This document shows positions 27,963 to 38,104 of a stretch of DNA of 64,000 nucleotides, piece by piece. Under the pieces are notes generated by a model. It had not been told where the DNA came from. It worked only from the letters and a program-made list of their open reading frames with translations, and searched no databases. Source of the stretch: SMWN01 sp965221455 (GTDB lineage: Bacteria; Pseudomonadota; Gammaproteobacteria; Eutrophobiales; Eutrophobiaceae). The translations under genes and the position numbers were made by a program. Every line of letters begins with the position of its first letter. The stretch's first letter is position 1. The stretch spans positions 1,302,001-1,366,000 of the forward strand of contig OZ244890.1 in the NCBI GenBank assembly GCA_965221455.1, given 5' to 3'.

Positions 27963-28967
27963 ATGAAAATATTGGGATTGGAGACATCCTGTGATGAAAC
28001 AGGCGTTGCACTCTACGATACAAATCAGGGTCTACTTGCTCATACTTTGCACAGCCAAGTGGTGCTGCATGAGGTTTACGGTGGTGTGGTGCCCGAGCTT
28101 GCCTCCAGAGATCATGTGCATAGAATCATTCCTCTGATTAGAAAAGTATTATCTGATGCAAATGTCGCAGGTAGTGAATTGGATGGTATTGCCTACACCG
28201 CAGGCCCAGGCTTAATTGGTGCATTATTGGTCGGTGTCGCAACCGGACGTAGCCTCGCTTACGGCTGGAACATTCCTGCCGTGGGCGTGCATCATATGGA
28301 AGGTCATTTATTAGCACCGATGTTGGAAGAGCACGTCCCCGAATTTCCTTTTATTGCTTTGCTTGTTTCCGGCGGTCACACCATGTTGGTCAAAGTTGAA
28401 GGTATTGGTCATTATGAGATTTTAGGTGAATCTCTGGACGATGCCGCAGGAGAGGGATTTGATAAAACTGCGAAGTTATTAGGTCTGGGCTATCCAGGAG
28501 GACCTGCATTATCGGCGTTGGCGGACACGGGAAATCCTGAAAAATTTCGATTTCCACGCCCCATGATGGACAGACCCGGATTGGATTTCAGTTTCAGTGG
28601 ATTAAAAACCTTTGCCGTGAACACCTTTAAAAAAGAAGGTGATGATGAACAAACCAGGGCGGACATCGCCTGTGCTTTTGTCGAGGCAGTGGTGGATACT
28701 TTGGCGATGAAATGTAAACGGGCTATTCAAGAAACCGGAATTAAGACATTAGTTGCAGCAGGTGGTGTCAGTGCGAATATACAATTGAGAGAAAGGTTGA
28801 TTGAGATATGTAGCAAGGAAAATGCGGAAGTGTTTTACCCCAGACTGGAGTTTTGTACCGACAACGGTGCGATGATTGCTTATGCGGGCGCGTTGCGACT
28901 GCAAGCGGGAGAGGCCGAGAGTTTGGGATTTAGAGGCAGACCGAGATGGTCTTTGAGTGAGTTGTGA
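27963..28967 (+). CDS. tsaD: tRNA N6-adenosine threonylcarbamoyltransferase
   Basis: Transfers the threonylcarbamoyl group to A37 of ANN-decoding tRNAs, together with TsaB/TsaE. The metal-binding motif GVHHMEGHLLAP and the ATP-site motifs ALLVSGGHTMLV and VAAGGVSANIQL are intact. About 334 residues. The start at 27963 (MKILGLETSCDETG) is the usual N-terminus; an in-frame ATG at 27948 adds five residues. Divergent from rpsU, as in many gammaproteobacteria. Confidence 0.97.
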   Translation: MKILGLETSCDETGVALYDTNQGLLAHTLHSQVVLHEVYGGVVPELASRDHVHRIIPLIRKVLSDANVAGSELDGIAYTAGPGLIGALLVGVATGRSLAYGWNIPAVGVHHMEGHLLAPMLEEHVPEFPFIALLVSGGHTMLVKVEGIGHYEILGESLDDAAGEGFDKTAKLLGLGYPGGPALSALADTGNPEKFRFPRPMMDRPGLDFSFSGLKTFAVNTFKKEGDDEQTRADIACAFVEAVVDTLAMKCKRAIQETGIKTLVAAGGVSANIQLRERLIEICSKENAEVFYPRLEFCTDNGAMIAYAGALRLQAGEAESLGFRGRPRWSLSEL

Positions 28968-29368
28968 GTTAGGAATGTGTTCCCCGTCATGCCGACGACC
29001 ATCGACATCCAGTTGCATTATTTTGCAGACGACCATGGCGGATCAGATGGAGCTAAAGAGGTGGGAGAAGGTGATAAATGAAATACCTGTTAACTATATC
29101 AATATTAAAATTTGTCTTGTTTGACAGGTCAAGAGACTATCCGTCCAGGTGGCGTCAACCCGGGATGAAGAGTGATTTTAGACTACCAATATTATTTGTT
29201 TTGGAGATTCCATTTTTACTGGAAGATCATTTACATCTGTTTGCGGTCGAGAATAAGCACTATACGTAAATTGTTTTTGATGCAATCATTAGAGAATAAT
29301 TTTTATCAATCTTATTCATTCAAGGGCAGAACTGAATACAGTTTTAACAAATCCCCGGAGGGATTAGC
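28968..29368. other. intergenic region after tsaD
   Basis: About 400 bases. Two short overlapping open frames at 29078-29269 and 29172-29372 have no recognisable product. CCCCGGAGGGATTAGC just before 29369 is the ribosome-binding site of the following lipoprotein gene. Nothing else identified. Confidence 0.4.
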
Positions 29369-29806
29369 ATGAAATCCAGGTTTTTATTGTTAACGTTCAT
29401 GATGCTCTGTGTTGTGTCAATTGCAGGATGCGGAACGCTGGATAGGCTGGGCAATAAGAACCAGGCGGAACAGCTCTCTCGATCAGTGACATATTATGGT
29501 TCTGCATTAAGGTGGGCGCGTTATCGAGAGGCAGTCAGCTATCATGTCACACAAGATGCCGAGTTTGCTGAAGTCGATGTTGAAGATCTTGAGAATTTCG
29601 GTGTCACCAGCGTTGAGGTTCTCTCAAAGACAATTATTCCTGGTGCAGAAGAAGGCGGTGTAACTGAAGCGGCTATTGAGATTGAGATTAGCTATTTTCA
29701 TAAAGAACAGGGGACGATTCGAAAGGTAAGGCTTAATCAAACCTGGTGGTACAACGCAGAAATCAGACGTTGGTCAATTGAAACGGAATTTCCGAAATTT
29801 AAATAA
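29369..29806 (+). CDS. putative lipoprotein
   Basis: 145 residues. A signal peptide ends in the lipobox VSIAGC, giving a mature lipoprotein of about 125 residues starting with Cys near residue 21. After the lipid anchor the next residue is Gly, so outer-membrane transfer is expected. No domain recognised; the mature part is mixed strand-like with VRLNQTWWYNAEIRRWSIET near the end. Strong GGAGG before the ATG. It precedes midA by 29 bases and may be cotranscribed. Confidence 0.8.
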   Translation: MKSRFLLLTFMMLCVVSIAGCGTLDRLGNKNQAEQLSRSVTYYGSALRWARYREAVSYHVTQDAEFAEVDVEDLENFGVTSVEVLSKTIIPGAEEGGVTEAAIEIEISYFHKEQGTIRKVRLNQTWWYNAEIRRWSIETEFPKFK

Positions 29807-29835
29807 ATGGATCCATAATTCAGTACTGGGATAAA

Positions 29836-31044
29836 ATGATTTTTGATCAGCGGATTTCCCGGTTACGCTTGCCCGAACCAGATGAAGTTGCACTTGGATT
29901 AAGTGCAGATCTACAGAAAAAAATACATTTTGCCATCATGGAAAATGGCGGATCTATCAGCTTTGAACAATACATGCAAATGTCTTTGTATGAACCCGGT
30001 CTGGGTTATTACAGTGCCGGCTCAAGTAAATTTGGAGAACAAGGCGACTTTGTGACCGCGCCGGAATTATCTCCTGTCTTTTCTCGTTGTCTTGCAAATC
30101 AATGCCGACAAATATTATTGGAGATTACCTCAGGTTGTATCCTTGAGCTTGGTCCCGGCACCGGTGTTATGGCGATAGATATCATGCGGGAACTTGAACG
30201 AAAGAATATCTTGCCCGAGGTTTATTACATGTTGGAACCGAGTGCTGACTTACGTCAGAGACAAAAGCAGAAAGTTAAAAGTGAGATCCCTCACCTTAGG
30301 GAGCGTATGGTATGGCTTGAGCGTCTTCCTGAAGAAGAAATAGAAGGTATTATTCTGGCGAATGAAGTGGTTGATGCGATGCCGGTAAGGCGTATTGAGA
30401 TTGATCATGAATTTTTGGAAATCGTTGTTACCTCGGAGTCTGGAGCAGGTGATCAAGTTGGATTCAAATGGAATAAAAAAGCCATTGATCAGACATCCAT
30501 GAAAGTTGTGCAAAAAATGTTGGCCACATTAAAGCAAACATTGTCAATGCCATATACCCTGGAGATCAATTTTTATATTAAGCCATGGCTCAATTCGTTA
30601 GGTGCTGTTCTAAATAAAGGTCTTATACTCATTTCTGATTATGGTTATCCACGAAAAGAACTTTTTCATCCGCAAAGGCGTACCGGGACACTCGCATGTC
30701 ACTATCGACACCATGTACATGATGATCCATTTTTATATCCAGGTCTGCAGGATATTACTGCGTCGGTGGATTTTACGGCTATCGCGGAAGCCGCTGCTGA
30801 CGTTGATTTGCATGTCGCCGGATTTACTACACAGGCACATTTTTTAATTGCATGCGGTCTGGATCCGTTTGTCCTGGAGCAGGAAACAGATGATGTTGCC
30901 GAAAGAACCCGGATGACACATCAAATCAGTAAATTAACCATGCCGGATGAAATGGGTGAGAAATTCAAATTCATTGGTTTGACAAAATCACTCGATATTC
31001 AATTACAAGGGTTTAGTTTTATTGATCAAAGAGCACGACTGTAA
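29836..31044 (+). CDS. class I SAM-dependent methyltransferase, MidA/NDUFAF7 family
   Basis: 402 residues. N-terminal family motif YEPGLGYYSAGSSKFGEQGD, followed by FVTAPELSPVFSR. The SAM-binding glycine loop is LELGPGTGVMAIDIM, with NEVVDAMPVRR after it. The mitochondrial relative NDUFAF7 methylates an arginine of complex I; the bacterial substrate is not known to me. A second lipoprotein gene begins 3 bases after the stop, so the two are linked. Confidence 0.9.
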   Translation: MIFDQRISRLRLPEPDEVALGLSADLQKKIHFAIMENGGSISFEQYMQMSLYEPGLGYYSAGSSKFGEQGDFVTAPELSPVFSRCLANQCRQILLEITSGCILELGPGTGVMAIDIMRELERKNILPEVYYMLEPSADLRQRQKQKVKSEIPHLRERMVWLERLPEEEIEGIILANEVVDAMPVRRIEIDHEFLEIVVTSESGAGDQVGFKWNKKAIDQTSMKVVQKMLATLKQTLSMPYTLEINFYIKPWLNSLGAVLNKGLILISDYGYPRKELFHPQRRTGTLACHYRHHVHDDPFLYPGLQDITASVDFTAIAEAAADVDLHVAGFTTQAHFLIACGLDPFVLEQETDDVAERTRMTHQISKLTMPDEMGEKFKFIGLTKSLDIQLQGFSFIDQRARL

Positions 31045-31047
31045 TTT

Positions 31048-31761
31048 ATGAAAAACAGTGTCTTGAGTAAGTTGACAATTTCATTAGTATTACTTACCGG
31101 TGCCTGTAGTTCAGAAACGAGGCCGGACCAGGATCCGGTGGAAAGGCACCTCAGTGTAAAGTCGCTCGCTAAGGGAGATATAGATAATGTGCTGGATATT
31201 CATGTACATGAAGCTCGTAAGTTATTGCGCACACTCATGGTCAAGCTCTATAAGAGAAACCCGAATCAGTTAAAAAAATCCCCCTTTAACGATATTGATA
31301 AAAATATATCGCGTGTTTTTGACAAGCACCATGATTGGTCATTCAGGCAACTGGATTACAAAGAAAGTGTTGATGCGATAAATATGACGTTTGACGATAA
31401 CTACCAGGGGGACAGGGTTTTCTTATTTGTAGTCGGGTTGTCTTCCATGCTGATGGCATCTTATGGCGACAAGACAGATTTTTATATATCACACAGAGTT
31501 GACGGACAGTCGTTATACAACAGTGCCCGTAATATTGAAATTGCAGTATGGAAATTGAGCAACAGTAAAAATAAATACGGGGAACCATTTCTATATAGTA
31601 ATTCATTATTAAATGAAGAGGCTTATCTGGGCTATGAGAGATTATTTGGTAAACTGATTGCGATTCAGGACACGATGGCGATCATTATGCAGGGCAAAAA
31701 CAAGCGACTCATCAAGAAAGTGCTTCAAAAAATGGCAACAGCAGTTTTTTTGCCGATATAA
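31048..31761 (+). CDS. putative lipoprotein, uncharacterised
   Basis: 237 residues. The signal peptide ends in LLTGAC, a lipobox, with Ser-Ser after the Cys. No domain recognised. The mature part is helical with a hydrophobic segment around DRVFLFVVGLSSMLMASYGD. It follows midA by 3 bases. Function unknown. Confidence 0.8.
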   Translation: MKNSVLSKLTISLVLLTGACSSETRPDQDPVERHLSVKSLAKGDIDNVLDIHVHEARKLLRTLMVKLYKRNPNQLKKSPFNDIDKNISRVFDKHHDWSFRQLDYKESVDAINMTFDDNYQGDRVFLFVVGLSSMLMASYGDKTDFYISHRVDGQSLYNSARNIEIAVWKLSNSKNKYGEPFLYSNSLLNEEAYLGYERLFGKLIAIQDTMAIIMQGKNKRLIKKVLQKMATAVFLPI

Positions 31762-31815
31762 ATCACCTGTATCCCGCCGTGAACATGATTGCCTAAAATA
31801 TCCTGGTCCTGATAA

Positions 31816-32613
31816 TTGGAATTTCTACATCTTCTTCTATTGGGGTTGCTTCAAGGGCTGACAGAATTCTTGCCGGTTTCAAGTTCAGCACATCTGATTT
31901 TATTGCCAATTATCACGGATTGGCAGGATCAAGGTTTGGCATTGGATGTAGCGGCGCATTTCGGCACATTAATCGCTGTAGTCGTCTATTTTCGACAAGA
32001 CATCAATAAAATTATCAGCAATGGCCTCAAGTCAATTCCCTGGCAGGATAATAATATTGATGCCCGACTGTTCTGGTATTTGGGCTTTGCAACGATACCG
32101 GTCTCGGCAGTTGGATTTTTAGGTCGTGATTTTATCTCGGAATATTTTCGAGAGCCCTTGATTATCGCTATTACCACGATTTTATTTGGACTCTTGCTTT
32201 GGTGGTCAGACGTAAGGGGCAAGCAGGATCGAAATACTGAAACGCTATGTATGAGAGATATAATTTGTATAGGATTAGCGCAGGTATTGGCGCTAATTCC
32301 CGGCACTTCAAGATCCGGGATTACGATGACCGCCGGATTGATGCTGGGTCTGAACAGGACGGCTGCAGCGCGTTTCTCATTACTTTTGTCCATTCCCGTG
32401 ATATTTCTTGCCGGGAGTTACGAAGCATTCACCCTGATCATGAAAGGCAATACAACAGATGTTAACTCATTCATTACAGTGTTTATTTTCTCATGGTTGG
32501 TGGCATGGACGACGATTAGCCTGTTTTTAAAGTTTATCGAGAAAACAGGCATGTTGCCTTATGTCATTTACCGCCTCCTGTTAGGAAGCGTGTTGTTTTA
32601 TTTTTTCTTGTGA
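31816..32613 (+). CDS. uppP: undecaprenyl-diphosphatase
   Basis: Integral membrane enzyme that removes one phosphate from undecaprenyl pyrophosphate to recycle the lipid carrier for peptidoglycan and polysaccharide export. The motifs GLTEFLPVSSSAHL and LALIPGTSRSGITMTAG, which hold the catalytic Glu/Ser/Arg residues, are intact. 265 residues, several spans. The start is a TTG; its ribosome-binding site is weak. It works with the DUF368 transporter at 3.2 kb. Confidence 0.95.
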   Translation: MEFLHLLLLGLLQGLTEFLPVSSSAHLILLPIITDWQDQGLALDVAAHFGTLIAVVVYFRQDINKIISNGLKSIPWQDNNIDARLFWYLGFATIPVSAVGFLGRDFISEYFREPLIIAITTILFGLLLWWSDVRGKQDRNTETLCMRDIICIGLAQVLALIPGTSRSGITMTAGLMLGLNRTAAARFSLLLSIPVIFLAGSYEAFTLIMKGNTTDVNSFITVFIFSWLVAWTTISLFLKFIEKTGMLPYVIYRLLLGSVLFYFFL

Positions 32614-32750
32614 GAAATTTAGCTGTTGTGACTATCATCACGAAATGGTTAATTTGTAATATACTTTACAGCTGCGTATCGGCATGAGTATCCGTATACC
32701 CGGATCACTTCGTCTACGGCGATATTCCTCTATAAGGCGAAATTAAAAAA

Positions 32751-33968
32751 CTACGCCTCAGTAGTCATAAATTTACCGATAGCATTCAATCTTTCCGTTT
32801 TGACTGCATCCGCCATCGCTTTGCCCTCAAGACCTTGTTGTTTGAGAAATTGAGTATCAATGCCGGTTGCTGCATTCAATATATTTTTGAAATAGTCTGC
32901 TTGTGGATAGCTTCGATCCTCAAAACCCGTGCGTCCTCTGGCATCGGCCTTGCAGCAAATAAGGAACTGATGAAAACGCTCCGGTCTTCTAAATGCATCC
33001 ATGGATTCCAGTTTTTTAAGGATAGTTTTGGCGCGCATTTCTTCAATGCGATGACATGTCAGGTGGTACCTTGAGACCTGTATTGCAAGGTCTCTGAATT
33101 GACCAGGAGCGCGATAACGTTTACAAAGTGCTTCAATGAGTTTAACGCCCCGTTCTTCGTGGCCATGATGGCCGGGTAGTTCATCTTTTGGTGTTAACCC
33201 TTTGCCTACATCATGTACCAGAGCAGCAAATCGAATCTGTGGATCCTTGCTCAGACGAGATGCTTGATTTAACGTCATTAAAGTATGGATACCGGTGTCA
33301 ATTTCCGGATGATGTGTTTTCGATTGGGGCACGCCAAACAGTCGATCAATTTCCGGGAAAAGAATACTGAGTGCATTACAGGCGCGTAGTGCCAGTATAA
33401 AACGTGATGGGTAGGTTTCTCCCATCGCCCGTTCCAGTTCACTCCAGACCCTTTCCGGCACTAATGCCTCAAGCTCACCGGATTCAGAAATCTGCTGCAT
33501 AAGAACCATGGTCTCAGGTGCAATACGAAAACCAAATCGTGCGGCAAATCGTGCGACTCTAAGCAGACGCAGGGGATCTTCCATGAACGCGGGTGATACA
33601 TGTCGGAGTATTTTATTTTCAAGGTCTTGTTTGCCGTTAAACGGATCGATCAAATTGCCGACCTTATCCTGGGCCATGGCGTTAATGGTTAAATCACGCC
33701 TGCCCAGATCTTCTTCCAGGGTGACATCACTGGATGTGTGGAAAGTAAAGCCCTTGTAACCTTTGCCTGTTTTTCTTTCAGTGCGCGCCAGCGCGTATTC
33801 TTCTTTTGTTTCAGGATGTAAAAAGACGGGAAAATTTTCACCAACCGGTTTGAATCCTTGAGCTACCATCTCTTCAGGTGTGCTCTCAAGCACCAGCCAA
33901 TCGCTGTCTTTGCCTGATTGCCCCAGCAGTTTGTCGCGTACGGCACCGCCCACAAGATAGATTTTCAT
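32751..33968 (-). CDS. cca: CCA-adding tRNA nucleotidyltransferase with HD domain
   Basis: Adds or repairs the 3' CCA of tRNAs. The N-terminal class II nucleotidyltransferase has KIYLVGGAVRDKLLG and DSDWLVLEST; the primer region has RRDLTINAMAQD. The C-terminal HD domain (ALVHDVGKG) gives the phosphatase/phosphodiesterase activities of the E. coli type. 405 residues. Needed here because tRNA-Met at 12.8 kb lacks an encoded CCA. Confidence 0.96.
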   Translation of the reverse strand: MKIYLVGGAVRDKLLGQSGKDSDWLVLESTPEEMVAQGFKPVGENFPVFLHPETKEEYALARTERKTGKGYKGFTFHTSSDVTLEEDLGRRDLTINAMAQDKVGNLIDPFNGKQDLENKILRHVSPAFMEDPLRLLRVARFAARFGFRIAPETMVLMQQISESGELEALVPERVWSELERAMGETYPSRFILALRACNALSILFPEIDRLFGVPQSKTHHPEIDTGIHTLMTLNQASRLSKDPQIRFAALVHDVGKGLTPKDELPGHHGHEERGVKLIEALCKRYRAPGQFRDLAIQVSRYHLTCHRIEEMRAKTILKKLESMDAFRRPERFHQFLICCKADARGRTGFEDRSYPQADYFKNILNAATGIDTQFLKQQGLEGKAMADAVKTERLNAIGKFMTTEA

Positions 33969-34039
33969 TGGTCGCCATTATAAATTAATGAGTGTTGGAT
34001 ATCCTGTTTATCTTATGAGTTCGTAGTTGTCAGGAAAGA

Positions 34040-36070
34040 TTAATTGTTACAGGTCGGCGTCGGTCTTTGCTCACTAATACTCGAGTTATAAGGATAGATA
34101 GCTTGCATCCTTTGCTTAAGAGGCGTGATTTGTTGGTCTAAACGCCAATCATAAATACTTGCATAGAACAGCACGCGCTTTACGTATGCTCTGGTTTCAT
34201 TGAAGGGAATTTGTTCAACCCAAATATCAGGTTCTTTACACCCTGTCCTGGGAGACCATCTAATAGATCGTCCAGGTCCCGCATTATATGCTGCGGTCGC
34301 CAACAAATAACCACCCTTGAATTTATCCTGCATTTCTTTCATATAAGCAGTGCCTATTGCAATATTTTTTTCAGCGATTACAAGATCATCAGTTGTAAAA
34401 TTTTTCATGCCGATTTTTTGGGCTGTTAATTTTCCTGTTGCTGGCATGACCTGCATCAGCCCCAATGCCCCCGCTGGTGATTTAACTTTCTCGATAAATG
34501 CGCTTTCTGACCGCATTACAGCAAATATCCAGCCGATATCCAGGTCTCTTTTCATGGCATATTCCTGAATTACATCGTGATAGGGGATTGGGAATCTCAA
34601 CTCCAGATTGTCATACGCATGTGCGGTACCCATAGTAAAGATAGCGCGATCATGCCAGCCCCATTGTGCAGCGATTTCTGCTGCGATTTGCATCTGATAG
34701 TTGGTCATGAAACGCAGGGCATGTTGCCACTCACGAGTGGCTTTGTGATTACCGTAGAGTATGAATAATTCGCGTGCTCTGCGCATGCCCGGCAAACGAG
34801 ATACTTTATTTTTGGATTCAAGGTCTTCCGGCAAAGGATAATGATTCATTTTATATTCTGTGCCGATGCGATCTGCTGCAAGGAAGCCATAGTAGTCACG
34901 CTGATCCGCTATAGACGCATAGGATTCGTTCGCCTTTTCTCTATTTCCGATTTTTTCCAGGGCCCTGCCATGCCAATAGATCCAGCGGTATTTGATAGAA
35001 TCCAGTTCCGGGGGTTCTTTATTTGTCCATTGGTAAAGTTTCTGCCAGTCTTTATTTTTCAGTGCTGTTCGAAGTCGCCAATGAAATATTTCTTCATTAT
35101 CCGGTGCCTGGACCAGACTATCCAGCAACTCAGTGGCTTTAGGGTGTTTATTTTTTGCTGCGAGGACGGCGATCACAAGATCAACCTCATTTATTTCTGC
35201 GGAGCTGAAGCTGTAATTATCTTTCAGGGTTCGCCAGTTATTTAGGGATTGATTGATATTTTGTTTAGCCAGTCGTTTTATTCCATAAAGCAAGATCTCC
35301 CGTGCAATTGGGGTATCCGCGTATTGCGGGTTTTTCGTTGCAACAGAGGGTTTCCCATGCATGGCAAGCCATCGCGTTGCCCAGGTTTTGTAGTCTTGAT
35401 TGAGACTTTTTTTGAGATAATTCACCAGACCCGTATTGCCGGTCTCCATCGTATTTTGGATGCGTTCCCATACCAGCTCGTCAGTCATTAGCTCGCTCTT
35501 GTTAAGTCGTGCAAATGCAGCATCACATTCGGGAGGTAAAGATTTTCCTGTTAACCAAAGAGTTCGCGTATCTTCCAGTAGATAAGTGTGATTATTGGTC
35601 TTGATGCGGGCCTGTAATTGCTGACAACGTAACTTAAGGTCTTTCCGGGGCGTGTAGTTATCCAGGAATATTTGCCACTTTTCCTGTTTGACAAGTTGCT
35701 TTAGCCAGCTTGTTTTTAATGAATCTGTATAAATGAAATCAGGGTATGAGGTAATGAAATTTTTAATTTCTGTGTCGTTAATTTTATGTAGTCGTGGTCG
35801 GATGTAGTGATATCTCAGGTAAGGATAGAGTGGATATTCTTCAAGTTTTTCGGAGAGATCTGTAAATGTCTGAATTTTTCCGGCCTTGAGTGCTTTTTGA
35901 GCATCCAGATACTGTTGGCGCTGTTCCGTGATCGTTGCTGCGTTTATTTGCTGGGTGAGTGTAAGCTGTAAAGAAATAATGATAAATATCAATAAATGCC
36001 GGTGCATGGTTATATTGATAACAGCTGCCGCTGTTTTTGCAAAACTGTTGTTTTGATGAGATATCTTCAT
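34040..36070 (-). CDS. slt: soluble lytic murein transglycosylase
   Basis: Periplasmic enzyme that cleaves peptidoglycan glycan chains to 1,6-anhydromuropeptides. A long helical superhelix (U and L domains) is followed by the SLT catalytic domain near residues 510-640, with the catalytic Glu in MRSESAFIEKVKSPAGALGL and the later ATAAYNAGPGR. The start is uncertain: ATGs at 36070 and 36007 are possible, and the latter gives a clean signal peptide (MHRHLLIFIIISLQL). Confidence 0.93.
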   Translation of the reverse strand: MKISHQNNSFAKTAAAVINITMHRHLLIFIIISLQLTLTQQINAATITEQRQQYLDAQKALKAGKIQTFTDLSEKLEEYPLYPYLRYHYIRPRLHKINDTEIKNFITSYPDFIYTDSLKTSWLKQLVKQEKWQIFLDNYTPRKDLKLRCQQLQARIKTNNHTYLLEDTRTLWLTGKSLPPECDAAFARLNKSELMTDELVWERIQNTMETGNTGLVNYLKKSLNQDYKTWATRWLAMHGKPSVATKNPQYADTPIAREILLYGIKRLAKQNINQSLNNWRTLKDNYSFSSAEINEVDLVIAVLAAKNKHPKATELLDSLVQAPDNEEIFHWRLRTALKNKDWQKLYQWTNKEPPELDSIKYRWIYWHGRALEKIGNREKANESYASIADQRDYYGFLAADRIGTEYKMNHYPLPEDLESKNKVSRLPGMRRARELFILYGNHKATREWQHALRFMTNYQMQIAAEIAAQWGWHDRAIFTMGTAHAYDNLELRFPIPYHDVIQEYAMKRDLDIGWIFAVMRSESAFIEKVKSPAGALGLMQVMPATGKLTAQKIGMKNFTTDDLVIAEKNIAIGTAYMKEMQDKFKGGYLLATAAYNAGPGRSIRWSPRTGCKEPDIWVEQIPFNETRAYVKRVLFYASIYDWRLDQQITPLKQRMQAIYPYNSSISEQRPTPTCNN

Positions 36071-36241
36071 GGAAAACAGGCGAAGCAAGGATAATTCTTA
36101 ACTTATGTCGAGTATTCTATATCAGGATGCCGTTTGCAATATTCAGTCAATGCTGTTGCGGCCTGAGCTGTTTAGGTCCGACGGATCAGCTATGACATAA
36201 TAGGCCATATGATCAAGGCAAACAAACGACGTTGTTGAATA

Positions 36242-37039
36242 ATGTCGACTGTTTTATTAATTTATTTGGCTTATCCGGTATTGGGTGTAATCGCCGGTTT
36301 GGTTGGTGGCTTGTTTGGCATGGGTGGAGGAATATTAATTGTTCCAGCACTGCTATTCCTGTTTATATGGCAAGGTTTACCCGCAGATATTCTCATGCAT
36401 TTGGCCGTTGCAACATCCTTATTCACCATTATCTTTACTTCAGCCGCTTCAAGCTATACACACCATAATCATCAAGCGATTTTATGGCGACAAGTCTGCA
36501 TTTTAACGCCGGGAATTATTATCGGTGCAGTCGCCGGTGCAGTCATCGCCGATCACCTGAGCAGTGATATTTTACGCAGAGTGTTTGGTTTGTTTGAAAT
36601 ATGTATTGCCTGTCAGTTGGGGTTATCGGTGAAGCCCACAGCACACAGAACATTACCCGAACGAAAAGGCATGTTGTTTGCCGGTGGTATCATCGGAACA
36701 TTATCAACCATTCTGGGCATTGCCGGAGGGTCTTTAACGGTACCATTCCTGGTGTGGTGTAACGTGGGTATGCGTAAGGCCGTTGCAAGCTCGGCGGCTT
36801 GTGGTTTTCCCATTGCAGTCGCTGGCACACTGGCAATGATATGCACCGGCCTGGATGCCGACCAACTTCCTGAAAACACTATCGGATACGTTTACTGGCC
36901 TGCTGCGATACTGATTATTATTCCCGGCATCTTGTTTGCCCCTGTGGGTGCAAAGCTCGCGCATGCAATACCGGTTGATGCCTTAAAGCGACTCTTTGCC
37001 ATCTTGCTTGTCGGTGTTGGTGTAAGGATGTTGTTTTAA
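36242..37039 (+). CDS. TauE/SafE family membrane protein (sulfite/organosulfonate exporter family)
   Basis: 265 residues, about eight spans, with two matching glycine-rich halves: GLVGGLFGMGGGILIVPAL near residue 20 and TLSTILGIAGGSLTVPFLVW near residue 160. Substrates in this family include sulfite, sulfoacetate and taurine, but the family is broad and the substrate here cannot be told. Confidence 0.88.
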   Translation: MSTVLLIYLAYPVLGVIAGLVGGLFGMGGGILIVPALLFLFIWQGLPADILMHLAVATSLFTIIFTSAASSYTHHNHQAILWRQVCILTPGIIIGAVAGAVIADHLSSDILRRVFGLFEICIACQLGLSVKPTAHRTLPERKGMLFAGGIIGTLSTILGIAGGSLTVPFLVWCNVGMRKAVASSAACGFPIAVAGTLAMICTGLDADQLPENTIGYVYWPAAILIIIPGILFAPVGAKLAHAIPVDALKRLFAILLVGVGVRMLF

Positions 37040-37162
37040 ATTCGGGGTGGCCCATGTTTTTGCAGATAAGGTGAGGCGTTTGTCTCCAGGAACATCGCTA
37101 TAATGCTCACAATGAACAATATTATTTCTTTATTTGGCAAGCCTGCAAAAGGAAAGTCAAAA

Positions 37163-37447
37163 ATGATACAAGCAATCTGGAATGGCGTTGTGCTGGCAGC
37201 AAGTGACCGGTGTGAGGTAGTGGATCGGAATTATTATTTTCCACCGGATTCGATAAATGAGGAATATTTTGTCGAGAATTCAGCGCATTCTGTCTGCTTC
37301 TGGAAAGGTCGTGCCAGTTATTATGATATCGAGGTAAATGATGATCTGAATCAGAAGGCAGCCTGGTATTATCCTCAGCCAAAGGCCAAAGCAGAGCATA
37401 TCAAGGATTATGTCGCGTTCTGGAAAGGCGTTGAAATCATCAAATGA
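37163..37447 (+). CDS. DUF427 domain protein
   Basis: 94 residues from the ATG at 37163, which has AAGGAAAG upstream. An earlier in-frame ATG at 37103 would add 20 residues with no family match. Typical DUF427 features: AIWNGVVLAASDRCEVV, RNYYFPPDSI and CFWKGRASYYDI. The function of the family is not established. Confidence 0.85.
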   Translation: MIQAIWNGVVLAASDRCEVVDRNYYFPPDSINEEYFVENSAHSVCFWKGRASYYDIEVNDDLNQKAAWYYPQPKAKAEHIKDYVAFWKGVEIIK

Positions 37448-37540
37448 TTGACTCTATCGCCTTGCCAGGGAGCCGCGCTGCAAGCACCGGTCCTGCGGAG
37501 AGTCGGAGACACGGGGTGTAGTTGAGTAACTTGTTATGTA

Positions 37541-37870
37541 TTAGTGTTGCACTGAAGATGAAAATACATTCATTACTATAATTCCGGCAACAATAAGAAC
37601 CATACCAACGATTGCTGGAAGATCCGGTTTTTGACCAAAAACAGCCAAACCCACCGCTGAAATCAGAACAATGCCAGCGCCTGACCAAATAGCGTAGGCG
37701 ATGCCAACCGGAATGGTTTTTAGTACCAGTGATAAAAAGTGGAAAGCCGTCCCATAACCGACGACGACAATAATGCCGGGGAATACGTTGGTAAACCCCT
37801 CTGATGATTTAAGGGCTATCGTCGCGGCAACTTCAGCGATAATAGCGATAGCCAGATAAAAGTGGCTCAT
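37541..37870 (-). CDS. small multidrug resistance efflux protein, EmrE-like
   Basis: 109 residues with four spans. The membrane Glu that couples protons and drug is in IIAEVAATIALKSSEGF, and IPVGIAYAIWSGAGIVLIS plus PDLPAIVGMVLI match the EmrE branch more closely than the SugE/Gdx branch. It would export quaternary ammonium compounds as a dimer in the inner membrane. Confidence 0.88.
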   Translation of the reverse strand: MSHFYLAIAIIAEVAATIALKSSEGFTNVFPGIIVVVGYGTAFHFLSLVLKTIPVGIAYAIWSGAGIVLISAVGLAVFGQKPDLPAIVGMVLIVAGIIVMNVFSSSVQH

Positions 37871-38104
37871 TACGCCTGCCGCTGTGCATAACGCCCAAAG
37901 CAGCGGGCAACTTTAGCTGTCCGCTGCCTCTGCCTGTTATGTGCCTGATATTTGTTTTGTGACATAGCTTTTAACCTTATACCAAAAGTATAAACCACCA
38001 ATTTGAGAATAATCCAGTTCACGGTCATTTAACGCATTTAAGATCAACCGTGGGTCCGGAAATAAAAGCCGGTGCAGTGAGCGTCCATGCTGTCCATGCA
38101 GCCA